Shown here in pieces: positions 27,387 to 38,516 of a stretch of DNA of 64,000 nt. Numbering within the stretch: the stretch's first letter is position 1; every line of letters starts with the position of its first letter. The notes below the pieces were generated by a model, which saw nothing but the letters and a program-made list of their open reading frames with translations, did no database searches and was not told where the DNA came from. A program made the position numbers and the translations under genes. Where the stretch lies: contig MKWN01000023.1 in the NCBI GenBank assembly GCA_001899775.1, forward strand, positions 100,057 to 164,056, read 5' to 3'. The stretch comes from Thiobacillus sp. 65-29 (GTDB lineage: Bacteria > Pseudomonadota > Gammaproteobacteria > Burkholderiales > Thiobacillaceae).

Positions 27387-29753
27387 TTACACCCGTTCGA
27401 CCGCAACCGGGCCGAACATCGGGCCGAGGCTGGCGGTCAGCGGATGACCGGCGGGAATGCGGATGCACCCGTCGGGCAGATTGTCGTCGCGCTCGACCTT
27501 CAGGGTCAGCGCCGAAGCGGTCTGGCGCACCGAGGCGCGGCCGTTTTCCTCCAGGCCCAGGTGCGCGATCAGGCTGCCGTGCATGTGCGCGACCGGCAGC
27601 GCGGCGTCCGCCGTCCGTTGCAGTGCCGGTGCGCGACGCACCGTCGGATCGGTCTGGTAGATCGGCACCTCGGCGATGCGCTCGATACCCGCGGCCGCAG
27701 GCACGGCTGCCGGAGTCACGCCCGCGACACGGTTGTCGAGCGCCGCGCGCACCCCCGCCTCCGCCGTCTCGCCCAGCGCTTCGCGCAGCACTTCGCGCGT
27801 ATCGTCCTGGTCGAAGCCGGCCAGACCCAGCAGGTTGCCCAGCACACGCAGCACCTTCCATGCCGGACGAGTTTCGCCAAGCGGCTTCACCACGGCGGCG
27901 AAGGACTGCACGCGCCCTTCGGTATTGACGAAGGTGCCGGAGGTCTCGGTCCACGGCGCGACCGGCAGCAGCACGTCCGCATAGTCAAGCGCACGACCCG
28001 TGTAGGACGACAGGGCGACGACGCATTCTGCATTCTGCAGGCTCGTCAGGGCGAGCACCGGGTCGTGCGTGTCGAGTTCCATCTCGACGTCGAGCAGCAC
28101 GTAGGCGCGCAGATGCTGCGCCAGCATTTGTCCGGCGTTCAGTCCCTGGACTGCCGGCTGGCCGAGCGGCCCATGGTGCGGGACCGCGCCCGCCACCGCT
28201 GCACCCACGCTGTTGGCCGCTTCGCCCAGCACGCCGAACGACGCTCCCGCAAGCCGCGCGATCTCCTGCGCCAGGGCATGCAGCTGCGCGTACGCAGGAT
28301 GATGCTGCGCGAGGTTACCGAGCAGCACGGCACGCCGCTCGCCGCTGGCAAGGCTCGCGGCCATGCGCTGCGCCGCGGCATCCGGCGCGCCCGTGCCGAG
28401 TTGCGCGGCAGCAAGTGCCGGCACCCCCTCGCCCTTCAATGTGGCAAGCGCCGCGCACACGCCCGCGAGCGCCGCCGGCAACTGCGAGGGCGCGACGGTG
28501 CTGCGCGCGTGCACGCGGGCGAGAAAATCCTCGCCGCTGACGCCGACAAGACTGATCTCGCCTCCCGCACGAACCGCAGCGCGCAGGCGCTGCGCGAGCA
28601 GGGGATGATCCTTGCGCGGATTCGAGCCGATCACCAGTGCACGATCGAGACCGGACAGCTCGGCCACCGGCAGGCCGAGCCAGAAGCTGCCGCGCGCCTG
28701 GCCGTCGAGCCCGAAGTCGGTCTGACGCAAGCGGTGATCGACGTTGCCGGCGCCAAGCTCGCGCATCAGTTTCTGCAGCAGATAGAGTTCCTCGACCGTG
28801 CGGTGCGGCGCGGCCAGCGCGCCGATCTGCGCCGCCGGGATGAGCTTCAGCCTCGCCACCACGTAATCCAGGGCGTCCTGCCAGCTCACCTCCAGCCACT
28901 GACCTTCACGTTTCACCATCGGCCGCGTCAGGCGTTCGGCGCTGTTCAGGCCTTCGTAGGCGAAGCGGTCGCGGTCGGCGATCCAGCACTCGTTGACCGC
29001 CTCGTTGTCGCGCGGCAGCACGCGCATCACGCGATCGTTCTTGACCTGTACCTCGATGTTGGCACCAAGGCTGTCGTGCGGGCTGATCGAGGGGCGCCGC
29101 GCCAGTTCCCACGACCGCGCACTGTAGCGGAACGGCTTGCTGGTAAGCGCGCCGACCGGGCACAGGTCGATGACGTTGCCGGAAATCTCGGACGCCACCT
29201 GGCTTTCCAGGAAGGACATCACTTCGGTGTGCTCGCCGCGACCCGGCATGCCGAGTTCCATGATGCCGCCGATTTCCACGCCGAAGCGCACGCAGCGGCT
29301 GCAATGGATGCAGCGCGTCATGTCGGTGGCGATGAGCGGGCCGAGATTCTTCTCGATCACCACGCGCTTGGCCTCACCGTAACGCGAAGCGGAGGCGCCG
29401 TAGCCGACGGCGATGTCCTGCAGCGTGCATTCGCCGCCCTGGTCACAGATCGGGCAGTCGAGCGGGTGATTGATGAGAAGGAATTCCATCACCCCCTTCT
29501 GGGCGTTGATCGCGTATTGCGAGCGCGTGTGCACCTTCATGCCTTCGGCCACGGGTGTGGCACACGCGGGCAAGGGTTTCGGCGCTTTCTCCACCTCGAC
29601 CAGGCACATGCGGCAGCTTGCCGCAATCGACAGTTTCTTGTGATAGCAGAAATACGGGATCGTGATACCGAGCCGGCCGGCCGCATCCATGATGGTCTTG
29701 CCGCTCTCGATCTGCAGCGGCTGGCCGTCGATTTCAATGTTCAGCAGGGACAT
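27387..29753 (-). CDS. nuoG: NADH-quinone oxidoreductase subunit G
   Basis: This 788-residue peripheral-arm subunit has an N-terminal [2Fe-2S] domain (FCYHKKLSIAASCRMCLVE), a His-Cys3 cluster region (HPLDCPICDQGGEC), a [4Fe-4S] motif (CIHCSRCVRF), and a large molybdopterin-oxidoreductase-like domain that lacks catalytic function in complex I. The length is shorter than E. coli NuoG (about 908) but usual for Betaproteobacteria. It lies 3 bp after nuoF. Confidence 0.97.
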   Translation of the reverse strand: MSLLNIEIDGQPLQIESGKTIMDAAGRLGITIPYFCYHKKLSIAASCRMCLVEVEKAPKPLPACATPVAEGMKVHTRSQYAINAQKGVMEFLLINHPLDCPICDQGGECTLQDIAVGYGASASRYGEAKRVVIEKNLGPLIATDMTRCIHCSRCVRFGVEIGGIMELGMPGRGEHTEVMSFLESQVASEISGNVIDLCPVGALTSKPFRYSARSWELARRPSISPHDSLGANIEVQVKNDRVMRVLPRDNEAVNECWIADRDRFAYEGLNSAERLTRPMVKREGQWLEVSWQDALDYVVARLKLIPAAQIGALAAPHRTVEELYLLQKLMRELGAGNVDHRLRQTDFGLDGQARGSFWLGLPVAELSGLDRALVIGSNPRKDHPLLAQRLRAAVRAGGEISLVGVSGEDFLARVHARSTVAPSQLPAALAGVCAALATLKGEGVPALAAAQLGTGAPDAAAQRMAASLASGERRAVLLGNLAQHHPAYAQLHALAQEIARLAGASFGVLGEAANSVGAAVAGAVPHHGPLGQPAVQGLNAGQMLAQHLRAYVLLDVEMELDTHDPVLALTSLQNAECVVALSSYTGRALDYADVLLPVAPWTETSGTFVNTEGRVQSFAAVVKPLGETRPAWKVLRVLGNLLGLAGFDQDDTREVLREALGETAEAGVRAALDNRVAGVTPAAVPAAAGIERIAEVPIYQTDPTVRRAPALQRTADAALPVAHMHGSLIAHLGLEENGRASVRQTASALTLKVERDDNLPDGCIRIPAGHPLTASLGPMFGPVAVERV

Positions 29754-29756
29754 CGC

Positions 29757-31037
29757 TTACACCATGCAGCGCTTGTGTTCGACGTGGTATGCGAACTCAT
29801 CGCCGAAATGTTTGAGGAAACTCTGCACCGGCATGGCCGCCGCATCGCCCAGCGCGCAGATGGTGTGTCCGGCGATCCGCCCGGCCACGCTGTTGAGCAG
29901 GTCCATGTCTTCGGGGCGCCCCTCGCCATGTTCGATGCGGTGGATGACGCGGTACATCCAGCCCGTGCCTTCGCGGCACGGCGTGCACTGCCCGCACGAC
30001 TCCTCGAAGTAGAAATAAGACAGGCGCTCCAGCGCGCGCACCATGCACACCGTCTCGTCCATCACGATCACCGCGCCGGAACCGAGCATGGAGCCCGCCT
30101 TGGCGATGGAATCGAAGTCCAGCGTGCAGTCCATCATGATGTGGCCCGGCAGCACCGGGGCGCTTGATCCGCCGGGAATGACGGCCTTCAGCTTGTGGCC
30201 GTTGCGCACTCCGCCCGCCATGTCGAGCAGTTCCGGGAAAGGCGTACCGAGCGGCACTTCGTAGTTGCCCGGTTTGTTGACGTGGCCGGATACCGAGAAC
30301 AGTTTGGAACCACCGTTGTTCGGCTTGCCGAGTTCGAGGAAGGCCTGGCCACCGTGCTGCATGATCCACGGTACCGAGGCGAGCGTCTCGGTGTTGTTGA
30401 TGGTGGTGGGCTTGCCGTACAGGCCGAAGCTTGCCGGGAACGGCGGTTTGAAGCGCGGCTGGCCCTTCTTGCCCTCGATCGATTCGAGCAGCGCGGTTTC
30501 CTCACCACAGATGTAGGCACCGTAGCCGTGGTGCGCGTGCAACTGAAAACAGAAATCCGTGCCGAAGAGATTGTCCCCCAGATAACCTGCCGCGCGCGCC
30601 TCGGCGAGCGCGCGCTCGAAGCTCTGGTAGGTCTCGAAGATTTCGCCGTGGATGTAGTTGTAGCCGACCTTCGCGCCGAGCACGTAGCCGGCGATCGCCA
30701 TGCCCTCGATCAACTGGTGCGGGTTGTAGCGCAGGATGTCGCGGTCCTTGAAGGTACCCGGTTCGCCCTCGTCGCTGTTGCACACGATGTACTTGTCGCC
30801 GGCGAAGCCGCGCGGCATGAAGCTCCACTTGAGCCCGGTCGGGAAACCGGCACCGCCGCGTCCGCGCAGGGCGCTGGTTTTCATTTCCGCGATGATGTCG
30901 TCGGCCGCCACCTTTTCCGTGACGATGCGGCGCAGCGCCTGGTAACCGCCATGGGCGACATAGGTCGCCAGAGCCGCCGGGTCGTCCAGCGACTGCGTCC
31001 AGCTACAGACCTGGGGTGTGGGCGTGAGCAGGCTCAT
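29757..31037 (-). CDS. nuoF: NADH-quinone oxidoreductase subunit F
   Basis: This 426-residue subunit binds NADH and FMN and holds cluster N3. The glycine-rich NADH/FMN motif [14 protein letters not shown], the [14 protein letters not shown] segment and the cluster motif [11 protein letters not shown] are all present. The ATG at 31037 overlaps the nuoE stop (ATGA), and the next codons match the family opening. Confidence 0.98.
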   Translation of the reverse strand: MSLLTPTPQVCSWTQSLDDPAALATYVAHGGYQALRRIVTEKVAADDIIAEMKTSALRGRGGAGFPTGLKWSFMPRGFAGDKYIVCNSDEGEPGTFKDRDILRYNPHQLIEGMAIAGYVLGAKVGYNYIHGEIFETYQSFERALAEARAAGYLGDNLFGTDFCFQLHAHHGYGAYICGEETALLESIEGKKGQPRFKPPFPASFGLYGKPTTINNTETLASVPWIMQHGGQAFLELGKPNNGGSKLFSVSGHVNKPGNYEVPLGTPFPELLDMAGGVRNGHKLKAVIPGGSSAPVLPGHIMMDCTLDFDSIAKAGSMLGSGAVIVMDETVCMVRALERLSYFYFEESCGQCTPCREGTGWMYRVIHRIEHGEGRPEDMDLLNSVAGRIAGHTICALGDAAAMPVQSFLKHFGDEFAYHVEHKRCMV

Positions 31038-31507
31038 TTGAGCCCGTCCAGCAATTCGTCCACCTTCTCCACCGTGAGATGGGTGTGCATGCAATGGTTG
31101 TTGTGCAGGCACATCGGCGCGTCGCCACAGGCGCCCATGCATTCGCCTTCCTTCAGTGTGTAGCGGCCGTCCTCGGTGGTCTCGCCGAAGCCGATGCCGA
31201 GCTTCGCCTTCAGGTGCGCGGCGATCTCGTTGGCGCCGCGCAGCGCGCACGGCAGGTTGGTGCACACGGTGATCTTGTGGCGCCCCACCGGCTGGGTGTC
31301 GTACATGTTGTAGAAGGTCGCCACCTCGTACGCCGCGATTGGTGGCATGCCGAGATAATCCGCCACGTACTCGATCAGTTCGGGCTTGAGCCAGCCTTTT
31401 TCCATCTGCGCGATACGCAGGGCGGCCATTACGGCTGATTGCCTGTGCTCGGCGGGATATTTCCTGATTTCAGCGTCGATCAACGCGAGGGATTCCTGCG
31501 ACAACAT
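31034..31507 (-). CDS. nuoE: NADH-quinone oxidoreductase subunit E
   Basis: This 157-residue thioredoxin-like subunit binds the [2Fe-2S] cluster N1a. The four ligands are visible in [10 protein letters not shown] and CMGACGDAP. The ATG at 31507 shares a base with the nuoD stop codon, giving tight coupling. In-frame sequence upstream belongs to nuoD in another frame. Confidence 0.97.
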   Translation of the reverse strand: MLSQESLALIDAEIRKYPAEHRQSAVMAALRIAQMEKGWLKPELIEYVADYLGMPPIAAYEVATFYNMYDTQPVGRHKITVCTNLPCALRGANEIAAHLKAKLGIGFGETTEDGRYTLKEGECMGACGDAPMCLHNNHCMHTHLTVEKVDELLDGLK

Positions 31508-32760
31508 CAGCGGTCGATCTCCCCAAAAACGATGTCCTGCGTGCCGATGATGGCGACGACGTCGGCGATCATGTGGCCACGGCTCATCTCGTCGAGTGCG
31601 GCCAGATGCGCGAAACCGGGTGCGCGTATCTTCAGGCGGTAGGGCTTGTTGGCGCCGTCGGATACCAGATAAATACCGAACTCGCCCTTGGGATGCTCGA
31701 CCGCAGCGTAGGCTTCGCCGAGCGGCACGTGCATGCCTTCGCTGAAGAGCTTGAAGTGGTGAATCAGCTCTTCCATGTTGGTTTTCATCGACAGGCGATC
31801 GGGCGGCGCCACCTTGTGGTTGGCCGTGATGACCGGCCCCGGATTCCTGCGCAGCCAGTCGATGCACTGGCGGATGATACGGTTGGACTGGCGCATCTCC
31901 TCGACGCGCACCAGATAACGGTCATAGCAGTCGCCGTGGGTGCCGACCGGGATGTCGAAATCCATGCGGTCGTAGACCTCATAGGGCTGTTTTTTCCTCA
32001 AGTCCCACTCGACGCCGGAGCCACGCAGCATGGGGCCCGTGAAACCCAGCGCCTGGGCGCGCTCGGGCGACACGACGCCGATGCCGACGGTGCGCTGCTT
32101 CCAGATGCGATTGTCGGTGAGCAGCGTCTCGTAGTCGTCGACGTAGCCCGGGAAGCGGCGGGTGAAATCCTCGATGAAGTCGAGCAGCGACCCCTGGCGA
32201 TTGGCGTTCATGTCGCGCAGCGTCGCCTCGTTGCGGGTGTGCTGCGCGTGGTACTGCGGCATGCTGTCGGGCAAATCGCGGTAGACGCCGCCAGGACGGT
32301 AGTAGGCGGCGTGCAGGCGCGCGCCGGACACCGCCTCGTAGACGTCCATCAGGTCCTCGCGCTCGCGGAAGGCGTAGAGGAACACCGTCATCGCGCCAAC
32401 GTCGAGTGCGTGTGCACCCAGCCACAGCAGGTGGTTGAGGATGCGCGTGATCTCGTCGAACAACACCCTGATGTACTGCGCGCGCTCCGGCACCTCGATG
32501 CCGAGCAGCTTCTCGATCGCCATCACGTAGGCGTGCTCGTTGACCATCATCGACACGTAGTCGAGGCGGTCCATGTAGGGCACCGATTGCAGGAAAGTCT
32601 TGTGCTCGGCGAGTTTTTCGGTGGCGCGGTGCAACAGGCCGATATGCGGGTCGGCGCGCTGGATCACCTCGCCGTCCAGCTCGAGCACCAGGCGCAGCAC
32701 GCCATGCGCGGCCGGATGCTGCGGGCCGAAGTTCATCGTGTAATTGCGGATCTCGGCCAT
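31507..32760 (-). CDS. nuoD: NADH-quinone oxidoreductase subunit D
   Basis: This 417-residue 49-kDa-type subunit forms the quinone site with NuoB. The conserved [20 protein letters not shown] opening and [19 protein letters not shown] region are complete. It is separate from NuoC, whereas E. coli has a NuoCD fusion. One base separates it from nuoC. Confidence 0.98.
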   Translation of the reverse strand: MAEIRNYTMNFGPQHPAAHGVLRLVLELDGEVIQRADPHIGLLHRATEKLAEHKTFLQSVPYMDRLDYVSMMVNEHAYVMAIEKLLGIEVPERAQYIRVLFDEITRILNHLLWLGAHALDVGAMTVFLYAFREREDLMDVYEAVSGARLHAAYYRPGGVYRDLPDSMPQYHAQHTRNEATLRDMNANRQGSLLDFIEDFTRRFPGYVDDYETLLTDNRIWKQRTVGIGVVSPERAQALGFTGPMLRGSGVEWDLRKKQPYEVYDRMDFDIPVGTHGDCYDRYLVRVEEMRQSNRIIRQCIDWLRRNPGPVITANHKVAPPDRLSMKTNMEELIHHFKLFSEGMHVPLGEAYAAVEHPKGEFGIYLVSDGANKPYRLKIRAPGFAHLAALDEMSRGHMIADVVAIIGTQDIVFGEIDR

Positions 32761-32761
32761 G

Positions 32762-33355
32762 TCAGCGCCCTGCCCCGTAGCTTTCGTCGCGCACGATGCG
32801 CGGCGTCACCTCACGCGGCTCGATCGACACCGGCTGGTAGATCACGCGCTGCTGCACCGGGTCGTAGCGCATCTCAACGTGGCCGGACAGCGGGAAGTCC
32901 TTGCGGAAAGGATGGCCGATGAAACCGTAGTCAGTGAGAATGCGGCGCAGATCGGGATGCCCTTCGAACACGATGCCATACAGGTCGAACGCTTCGCGCT
33001 CGAACCAGTTGGCCGCAGGCCAGAGATCGATCATCGAGGCCACCACCGGCAGGTCGTCGTCGGGGCAGAAAACGCGCACGCGCACGCGACGGTTGTGCGT
33101 CAGCGACAGAAGATGCACCACCACGGCAAAGCGCGCACCCTCCCAGACACCATCGCCGTAATCCCGGTAATCCATTCCGCACAGATCGATGAGCTGCTCG
33201 AAGCGGCACTCCGGATCGTCGCGCAGCGTGCGCATCGCGTCGGCGTAGGCCTGCGAACGAATCACCAGTGTGAGTTCGCCAAGGCGCACGAAGGACTGCA
33301 CCAGCGCATGGCCGAGCAGTTTTTCAACGGAGGATACGAAGGCTTCCATGGTCAT
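32762..33355 (-). CDS. nuoC: NADH-quinone oxidoreductase subunit C
   Basis: This 197-residue 30-kDa-type subunit contains the signature [20 protein letters not shown]. The ATG at 33355 is followed two codons later by another ATG (33349), and either could be used. The nuoB stop lies four bases upstream, so translation is probably coupled. Confidence 0.96.
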   Translation of the reverse strand: MTMEAFVSSVEKLLGHALVQSFVRLGELTLVIRSQAYADAMRTLRDDPECRFEQLIDLCGMDYRDYGDGVWEGARFAVVVHLLSLTHNRRVRVRVFCPDDDLPVVASMIDLWPAANWFEREAFDLYGIVFEGHPDLRRILTDYGFIGHPFRKDFPLSGHVEMRYDPVQQRVIYQPVSIEPREVTPRIVRDESYGAGR

Positions 33356-33359
33356 GGCA

Positions 33360-33836
33360 TCAGCGCGCAATGGTGTTGGTGCGCCTGATCTTGTTCTGCA
33401 GCTGGATGATGCCGAACAGCAGGGCCTCCGCGGTCGGCGGACAGCCGGGCACATAGATGTCGACCGGCACGATGCGGTCGCACCCGCGCACCACCGAGTA
33501 GGAGTAATGGTAGTAGCCGCCGCCATTGGCGCACGAGCCCATGGAGATCACCCAGCGCGGCTCGGCCATCTGGTCGTACACCTTGCGCAGCGCCGGCGCC
33601 ATCTTGTTGCACAGCGTGCCGGCAACGATCATCACGTCGGACTGGCGCGGACTGGGGCGGAACACGATGCCGAAACGGTCGAGGTCGTAGCGCGCCGCAC
33701 CGGCTTGCATCATCTCCACCGCGCAGCAGGCGAGACCAAAGGTCATCGGCCACATCGAGCCGGTGCGCATGTAGTTGATGAGCTGGTCGGCCTTCGCGGT
33801 GACGAAACCCTGGGACAGAACGCCTTCGATGCTCAT
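33360..33836 (-). CDS. nuoB: NADH-quinone oxidoreductase subunit B
   Basis: This 158-residue subunit carries the terminal [4Fe-4S] cluster N2 that reduces quinone. Ligands are seen in GLACCAVEM (adjacent cysteines), [10 protein letters not shown] and [11 protein letters not shown]. It is one of the most conserved complex I subunits, and the length is normal. It lies 73 bp after nuoA. Confidence 0.98.
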   Translation of the reverse strand: MSIEGVLSQGFVTAKADQLINYMRTGSMWPMTFGLACCAVEMMQAGAARYDLDRFGIVFRPSPRQSDVMIVAGTLCNKMAPALRKVYDQMAEPRWVISMGSCANGGGYYHYSYSVVRGCDRIVPVDIYVPGCPPTAEALLFGIIQLQNKIRRTNTIAR

Positions 33837-33909
33837 TGACGAACCCCGGCCTCCACCCGCTCCATAAACATCAGCGCCGGCCCCATCTGCCGCGTATCGC
33901 GAAAGGGTG

Positions 33910-34266
33910 TTACTCCCATTCCAGCGCCCCTTTCATCCATTCGTAGATGAAACCGACGACAAGAATGCCGAGAAACACCATCATCGCGACGAAACCGGCC
34001 AGCCCGATTTCCTCCAGGACGATGGCCCAAGGGAAGAGGAAGGCGATTTCCAGATCGAAGAGGATGAACAGGATAGCGACGAGGTAATAGCGCACGTCGA
34101 ATTTCATGCGCGCATCCTCGAATGCCTCGAAGCCGCATTCGTAGGGTGAAAGCTTCTCGCTATCCGGACGATGGGGAGCCAGAAGCCCGCCAGCGAGGAT
34201 GGGCACCACACCGAAAGCCAAGCCGACCAGGATGAACAACAGGATGGGGAGATAATTCTCCAGCAC
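33910..34266 (-). CDS. nuoA: NADH-quinone oxidoreductase subunit A
   Basis: This 118-residue three-helix membrane subunit has the conserved loop [20 protein letters not shown]. The GTG at 34266 was chosen because GGAGGAG lies four bases upstream and the product then begins with the family-typical [10 protein letters not shown]. An upstream extension to 34308 would add untypical residues. It is the first gene of the complex I operon. Confidence 0.95.
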   Translation of the reverse strand: MLENYLPILLFILVGLAFGVVPILAGGLLAPHRPDSEKLSPYECGFEAFEDARMKFDVRYYLVAILFILFDLEIAFLFPWAIVLEEIGLAGFVAMMVFLGILVVGFIYEWMKGALEWE

Positions 34267-34324
34267 AACACTCCTCCAGATGGACCCTGTCGGGCCATCG
34301 CGAATCAAATAATTATTTTATAAG

Positions 34325-34352
34325 TTTATAAGCTCAGTGAATGGGTCGTCAA
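34325..34352 (-). promoter_or_regulatory. Predicted promoter of the nuo operon
   Basis: On the minus strand TTGACG (34347-34352) is separated by 16 bp from TATAAA (34325-34330). This is the only AT-rich stretch between the tRNA and nuoA. It gives a leader of about 50 bases to the GTG start. Confidence 0.5.
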
Positions 34353-34432
34353 GCCACCAACCCACCGCTTTGGACAAAAAAATCAATCGGATGCTAGGCA
34401 ATTCGAACCATTGCCCACATCCGAGAAATTGA

Positions 34433-34517
34433 TGGTGCCGACGGCGAGACTCGAACTCGCACGACCAAGGTCACTACCCCCTCAAGATAGCGTGTCTACC
34501 AATTCCACCACGTCGGC
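34433..34517 (-). tRNA. tRNA-Leu (anticodon GAG)
   Basis: The 85-nt minus-strand gene has acceptor arms GCCGACG and CGTCGGC followed by an encoded ACCA end, a D-loop with TGGTAGACA, an anticodon stem-loop CTATC-TTGAGGG-GGTAG with GAG at positions 34-36, a long variable arm typical of class II tRNAs, and a T-loop with GTTCGAGTC. It reads CUC/CUU leucine codons. It sits between secG and the nuo promoter, all on the same strand. Confidence 0.95.
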
Positions 34518-34580
34518 CAGAAGACTTTCCGTCTCCGGATTGGCGGCGCCGCCCGGCGCCACCGTAAAAACTCGATGTTG

Positions 34581-34925
34581 CTATTGCGGGATGTCCGCCG
34601 CCCGCGACCCTGCCGGTGCAGCCGGCGCCTGCGGTGCGGCCGGCGCGGTAGCCGGCACGGCGGTACGATCCAGCACGCTGGCTGCCGGCTTGTGCTGCTT
34701 CAGCGCAAAAAACGCCAGCCCCAGGCTGGTCAGGAAAAACAGCGTCGCAACGACTGCGGTGCTGCGGCTCAGGAAGTTCGCCGAGCCCGTCGAACCGAAC
34801 AGGCTCCCCGACGAACCGCTCCCGAATGCTGCGCCCATGTCCGCACCCTTGCCATGCTGCAACAGCACCAGCGCGATGACGGCGACGGCGACCAGGATGT
34901 GGACGACCCAGACCAGTGTTTCCAT
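34581..34925 (-). CDS. secG: Preprotein translocase subunit SecG
   Basis: This 114-residue inner-membrane subunit of the Sec translocon has two membrane segments (about 4-20 and 52-75) separated by the conserved GxDMGAAFGSGSSGSLFGS region. The C-terminal tail is rich in Ala and Pro. tpiA lies 11 bp upstream, the usual betaproteobacterial tpiA-secG-tRNA-Leu-nuo order. Confidence 0.95.
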   Translation of the reverse strand: METLVWVVHILVAVAVIALVLLQHGKGADMGAAFGSGSSGSLFGSTGSANFLSRSTAVVATLFFLTSLGLAFFALKQHKPAASVLDRTAVPATAPAAPQAPAAPAGSRAADIPQ

Positions 34926-34936
34926 GTGTTTGATCC

Positions 34937-35683
34937 CTACTTCGCGGCAGCCCGGCAGATCGCGACGAACTCGTCGGCGACCAGAGAGGCGCCTCCGATA
35001 AGGCCACCGTCGATATCCGGCTGAATGAATAATTCTGCCGCATTCGACGCTTTCACGCTACCCCCGTACTGGATCACCAGACCCGCTGCAACCCCCACAT
35101 CCAGCGCGGCAACCTTGCTGCGGATGAAGGCATGCACGGCCTGCGCTTGTTCGGGTGTGGCGGTCTTGCCGGTGCCAATTGCCCACACCGGCTCGTACGC
35201 GACGACCGCTCTGGCGAGCGAGGCCACGCCCGCTGCGGCGATCACGGCGTCGAGCTGGCGCGCGACCACGGCTTCGGTCACACCGGCTTCGCGCTCCGCC
35301 AGCAGTTCGCCCACGCACAGGATGGGCGTGAGGCCGGCAGCCTGCGCCGCCATGTATTTCTTTGCCACCAGCTCATCGGATTCGCCATACAGGCTGCGCC
35401 GCTCCGAATGCCCCACGATGACGTACCTGCAACCGAAGTCGACCAGCATCGCGGCCGACACTTCACCGGTGAACGCACCCTTCGTCTGTTCGGACAGGTT
35501 CTGCGCACCCCAGGCGATGGACGAACCGGCGAGTGCCGCCTGCGCCTGTCCAAGGTAGGGGAACGGCACGCACACCGCGGCCTCGATGCCTTGCAGGGCG
35601 GGCTTGATCGCAGCCAGCAGCGCGGCATTTTCGACCAGGCTGCCGTGCATCTTCCAGTTACCGGCTACGAGCTTCTTGCGCAT
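34937..35683 (-). CDS. tpiA: Triosephosphate isomerase
   Basis: This 248-residue TIM-barrel enzyme interconverts dihydroxyacetone phosphate and glyceraldehyde 3-phosphate. Catalytic residues are in GNWKMHG (Lys), VGHSERR (His) and [11 protein letters not shown] (Glu), and the phosphate loop YGGSVK is intact. The ATG at 35683 ([11 protein letters not shown]) was chosen over an upstream start, because only this one gives the normal length. Confidence 0.97.
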   Translation of the reverse strand: MRKKLVAGNWKMHGSLVENAALLAAIKPALQGIEAAVCVPFPYLGQAQAALAGSSIAWGAQNLSEQTKGAFTGEVSAAMLVDFGCRYVIVGHSERRSLYGESDELVAKKYMAAQAAGLTPILCVGELLAEREAGVTEAVVARQLDAVIAAAGVASLARAVVAYEPVWAIGTGKTATPEQAQAVHAFIRSKVAALDVGVAAGLVIQYGGSVKASNAAELFIQPDIDGGLIGGASLVADEFVAICRAAAK

Positions 35684-35761
35684 GGGAGTCTGCCAAACAA
35701 AAGTCCGCGATGGTAAGCGCAACGCGCCTCGGGGTCAACCGCCGGGCGTGTCGAAACCGGA

Positions 35762-36544
35762 TCAGCCAAAACGGCCGGTGATGTAGTCCTCGGTCTGTTT
35801 CTTGCCGGGACGCATGAAGATGGTGCTGGTGTCGTCGAACTCGATGAGTTCACCCAGATACATGAACGCGGTGAAGTCCGAAATGCGCGCCGCCTGCTGC
35901 ATGTTATGGGTGACGATGGCGATGGTGTAGTCACTTTTCAGCTCGTTGATGAGTTCCTCGATCTTGGCGGTGGAGATCGGGTCGAGCGCGGAGGTCGGTT
36001 CGTCGAGCAGCACGATCTCTGGCTTCACCGCGACCGCGCGCGCGATGCACAGGCGCTGCTGCTGGCCGCCGGAGAGCGACAAGCCGTTCTGCTGCAGCTT
36101 GTCCTTCACCTCACCCCACAGCGCGGCCTTCTTCAGGGCCCATTCGACGCGGTCGTCCATCGCGCTTCTCGACATGCGCTCGTAGAGGCGCACGCCGAAT
36201 GCGATATTCTCGTAGATCGTCATGGGGAACGGTGTCGGCTTCTGGAACACCATGCCGATCTTCGCGCGCACCAGGTTGACATCCTGCTTCTTGTCGAGGA
36301 GGTTCTTGCCGTGGAACAGGATCTGCCCTTCCGCGCGCTGCCCGGGATACAGGTCGTACATGCGGTTGAAGGTGCGCAGGAGCGTCGACTTGCCGCAGCC
36401 GGACGGGCCGATGAAGGCAGTCACCTTGTTGGCGGCTATGTCCATGCTGACATTGATGAGCCCCCTGAAATCGCCGTAGTAGAAATCCAGGTTGCGCACC
36501 TGCAGCGCGGCGTTTTCATTGACAGGCGTGACGGGTTCGGACAT
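35762..36544 (-). CDS. pstB: Phosphate ABC transporter ATPase PstB
   Basis: This 260-residue ATPase of the high-affinity phosphate importer has Walker [10 protein letters not shown], signature [14 protein letters not shown], Walker [14 protein letters not shown] and switch histidine VTHNMQ. It is the last gene of pstSCAB. The phoU gene that usually follows is missing; tpiA comes next. Confidence 0.98.
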   Translation of the reverse strand: MSEPVTPVNENAALQVRNLDFYYGDFRGLINVSMDIAANKVTAFIGPSGCGKSTLLRTFNRMYDLYPGQRAEGQILFHGKNLLDKKQDVNLVRAKIGMVFQKPTPFPMTIYENIAFGVRLYERMSRSAMDDRVEWALKKAALWGEVKDKLQQNGLSLSGGQQQRLCIARAVAVKPEIVLLDEPTSALDPISTAKIEELINELKSDYTIAIVTHNMQQAARISDFTAFMYLGELIEFDDTSTIFMRPGKKQTEDYITGRFG

Positions 36545-36565
36545 CGGGATCAGGCTCCGGAGAAA

Positions 36566-37408
36566 TTAACGTTTGTCTTTGTTGCGGAAGGCCACCCGCA
36601 CGCCGATGTTCACCGCAAGCACCAGGAAGGCGATCAGCAGCGCGCCGCCCCAGGCCAGATTGATCCAGTTGTCGTACGGGCTCAGTGCAAACTGGTAGAT
36701 CACCACCGGCAAATTACCCATCGGCGCGGCCATGTTGGTGCTGAAAAACTGGTTGTTGAGCGCGGTGAACAGCAGCGGCGCGGTCTCGCCGGTGATGCGG
36801 GCCATCGCCAGCAGCACGCCGGTCACCACGCCGGACTTGACCGCAGGCAGCGTCACCCTGAGCGACACCTGCCAGCGCGGCGCCCCCACAGCAAACGCGG
36901 CTTCCCGCAAGCTCGTCGGCACCAGCTTCAGCATGTTCTCGGTCGTGCGCACCACCACCGGGATCGCGATCAATGCCAGCGCCAGCGATCCGGCCCAGCC
37001 GGAGAATCCGCCCATGGTTGCCACGAACAGGGCGTACACGAACAGGCCGATGACGATGGACGGTGCCGACAGCATGATGTCGGTCATGAAACGGGTGAAC
37101 GACGCGAACTTCGACACGCGTCCGAACTCCGCCAGATAGATGCCGGCGAGAATGCCGATCGGGGTCGAGATCAGCATGGAGAACAGCAGGATGAGGCCGC
37201 TGCCGACGATGGCGTTGCGCAGGCCGCCGCCTTCGGAGCCCGGTGCGGGCGTGTCCTGCGTGAACAGATCGAGGCTCAGCGCGGCAAAGCCCTTGGAAAA
37301 CAGCGTCCACAGGATCCACAGCAGCGCCACGAGGCCCAGACTCATCGCGAGCATGGACAGCGTGATGCCGAGGCGGTTGATCCAGACACGTCGATTGTAG
37401 AGATTCAT
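36566..37408 (-). CDS. pstA: Phosphate ABC transporter permease PstA
   Basis: This 280-residue inner-membrane permease half has six membrane segments and the cytoplasmic EAA-type loop LREAAFAVGAPRWQ. It pairs with PstC. It lies 10 bp after pstC and 21 bp before pstB. Confidence 0.97.
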   Translation of the reverse strand: MNLYNRRVWINRLGITLSMLAMSLGLVALLWILWTLFSKGFAALSLDLFTQDTPAPGSEGGGLRNAIVGSGLILLFSMLISTPIGILAGIYLAEFGRVSKFASFTRFMTDIMLSAPSIVIGLFVYALFVATMGGFSGWAGSLALALIAIPVVVRTTENMLKLVPTSLREAAFAVGAPRWQVSLRVTLPAVKSGVVTGVLLAMARITGETAPLLFTALNNQFFSTNMAAPMGNLPVVIYQFALSPYDNWINLAWGGALLIAFLVLAVNIGVRVAFRNKDKR

Positions 37409-37418
37409 CGCCGGCTCC

Positions 37419-38396
37419 TCAAAGGCCTTCCGAGCCCATGCTCCGGCTGATCAGCCAGCGCGAGATCGCGAGCACGACGAAGGTCAGGATGAACAGGACC
37501 AGGCCCAGCGCGAACAGCGACGCGATGTGCAGGCCCGGGTCGGCCTCGCCGAATTCGTTCGCCAGGGTCGAGGCGATCGACGTGCCGGGCGCGAACAGGC
37601 TGGGGTTGATGCGGTTGGCGTTGCCGATGACGAACGTGACGGCCATCGTTTCGCCGAGCGCGCGCCCCAGGCCCAGCATGATGCCGCCGATCACGCCTAC
37701 GCGGGTGTAGGGCAGGACGATGTTGCGCACCACTTCCCAGGTGGTGCAGCCCACGCCATAGGCGGATTCCTTCAGCACGTGGGGGACGGTCTCGAATACG
37801 TCGCGCATGACCGAGGCAATGAAGGGAATGACCATCAGCGACAGGACGATGCTGGCGGTAAGGATGCCGACCCCGATGGGCGGCCCGGAAAACCAGCCGC
37901 CGATGACGGGCACATCGCCAAGCCAGGCCTGAAGTGGCGGCTGGATGTACTCGGCGAACAGCGGCGCGAACACGAAGAGGCCCCAGATGCCGTAGACGAT
38001 CGACGGGATGCCGGCGAGCAGTTCGATCGCGGTGCCCAGCGGACGACGCAGCCACAGTGGGCAGGTTTCGGTGAGAAAGAGGGCGATGCCGAAGCTGATG
38101 GGCACCGCAATCAGCAGCGCCAGCACCGAAGTCACCACCGTGCCGTAGATCGCCGCCAGTGCCCCGTACTCGTCGTCCGGCACGCTCCAAACGTTGGTCC
38201 AGAGGAAACCCGGGCCGAACGCCTTGAGGCTGGGCCAGGCCTCGATCGCGAGCGACACGAGGATGCCTGCCAGCGCGGCCAGCACGATCAGCGCGAACAG
38301 CTGGGTAGTCAGATGGAAGGTAAGGTCCTGCAGCCGGAATTTCCTGACCTGCCGCGCGTGCGGGTCGATGGCGGCGGTGGCACTGGGCTCGCTCAC
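37419..38396 (-). CDS. pstC: Phosphate ABC transporter permease PstC
   Basis: This 325-residue permease half is close to E. coli PstC (319). The first membrane segment lies near residue 35, and the EAA loop [13 protein letters not shown] is present. The GTG at 38396 (VSEPSATAA) was chosen; a TTG further upstream would add basic residues with no support. A stable hairpin separates it from pstS. Confidence 0.93.
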   Translation of the reverse strand: MSEPSATAAIDPHARQVRKFRLQDLTFHLTTQLFALIVLAALAGILVSLAIEAWPSLKAFGPGFLWTNVWSVPDDEYGALAAIYGTVVTSVLALLIAVPISFGIALFLTETCPLWLRRPLGTAIELLAGIPSIVYGIWGLFVFAPLFAEYIQPPLQAWLGDVPVIGGWFSGPPIGVGILTASIVLSLMVIPFIASVMRDVFETVPHVLKESAYGVGCTTWEVVRNIVLPYTRVGVIGGIMLGLGRALGETMAVTFVIGNANRINPSLFAPGTSIASTLANEFGEADPGLHIASLFALGLVLFILTFVVLAISRWLISRSMGSEGL

Positions 38397-38464
38397 GGTG
38401 GATTGCCTGTCGGTTGTTTGCTTTCTGCGAGAGCGTCCGCCCAACGGCAGGCGCTTTCGCAGAA

Positions 38465-38492
38465 AATCGGGGGCGGCACAGCGCCCCCGATT
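38465..38492 (-). terminator. Intercistronic hairpin between pstS and pstC
   Basis: AATCGGGGGCG, six-base loop, CGCCCCCGATT form a perfect 11-bp stem 24 bases after the pstS stop. On the transcribed strand the right arm ends ...GATT and continues TTCT, a short T run. It could act as a partial terminator or an mRNA 3' stabiliser, which would make PstS more abundant than the permease, as is common for binding-protein operons. Confidence 0.65.
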
Positions 38493-38516
38493 CGATTTCT
38501 ACCTGCCGCAGCAGGC

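Noticed and set aside
25905-30167. A 1420-codon plus-strand open frame opposite nuoI-nuoF
   Set aside because: The minus strand holds well-conserved complex I subunits with all their cluster motifs; the antisense frame has no motif.
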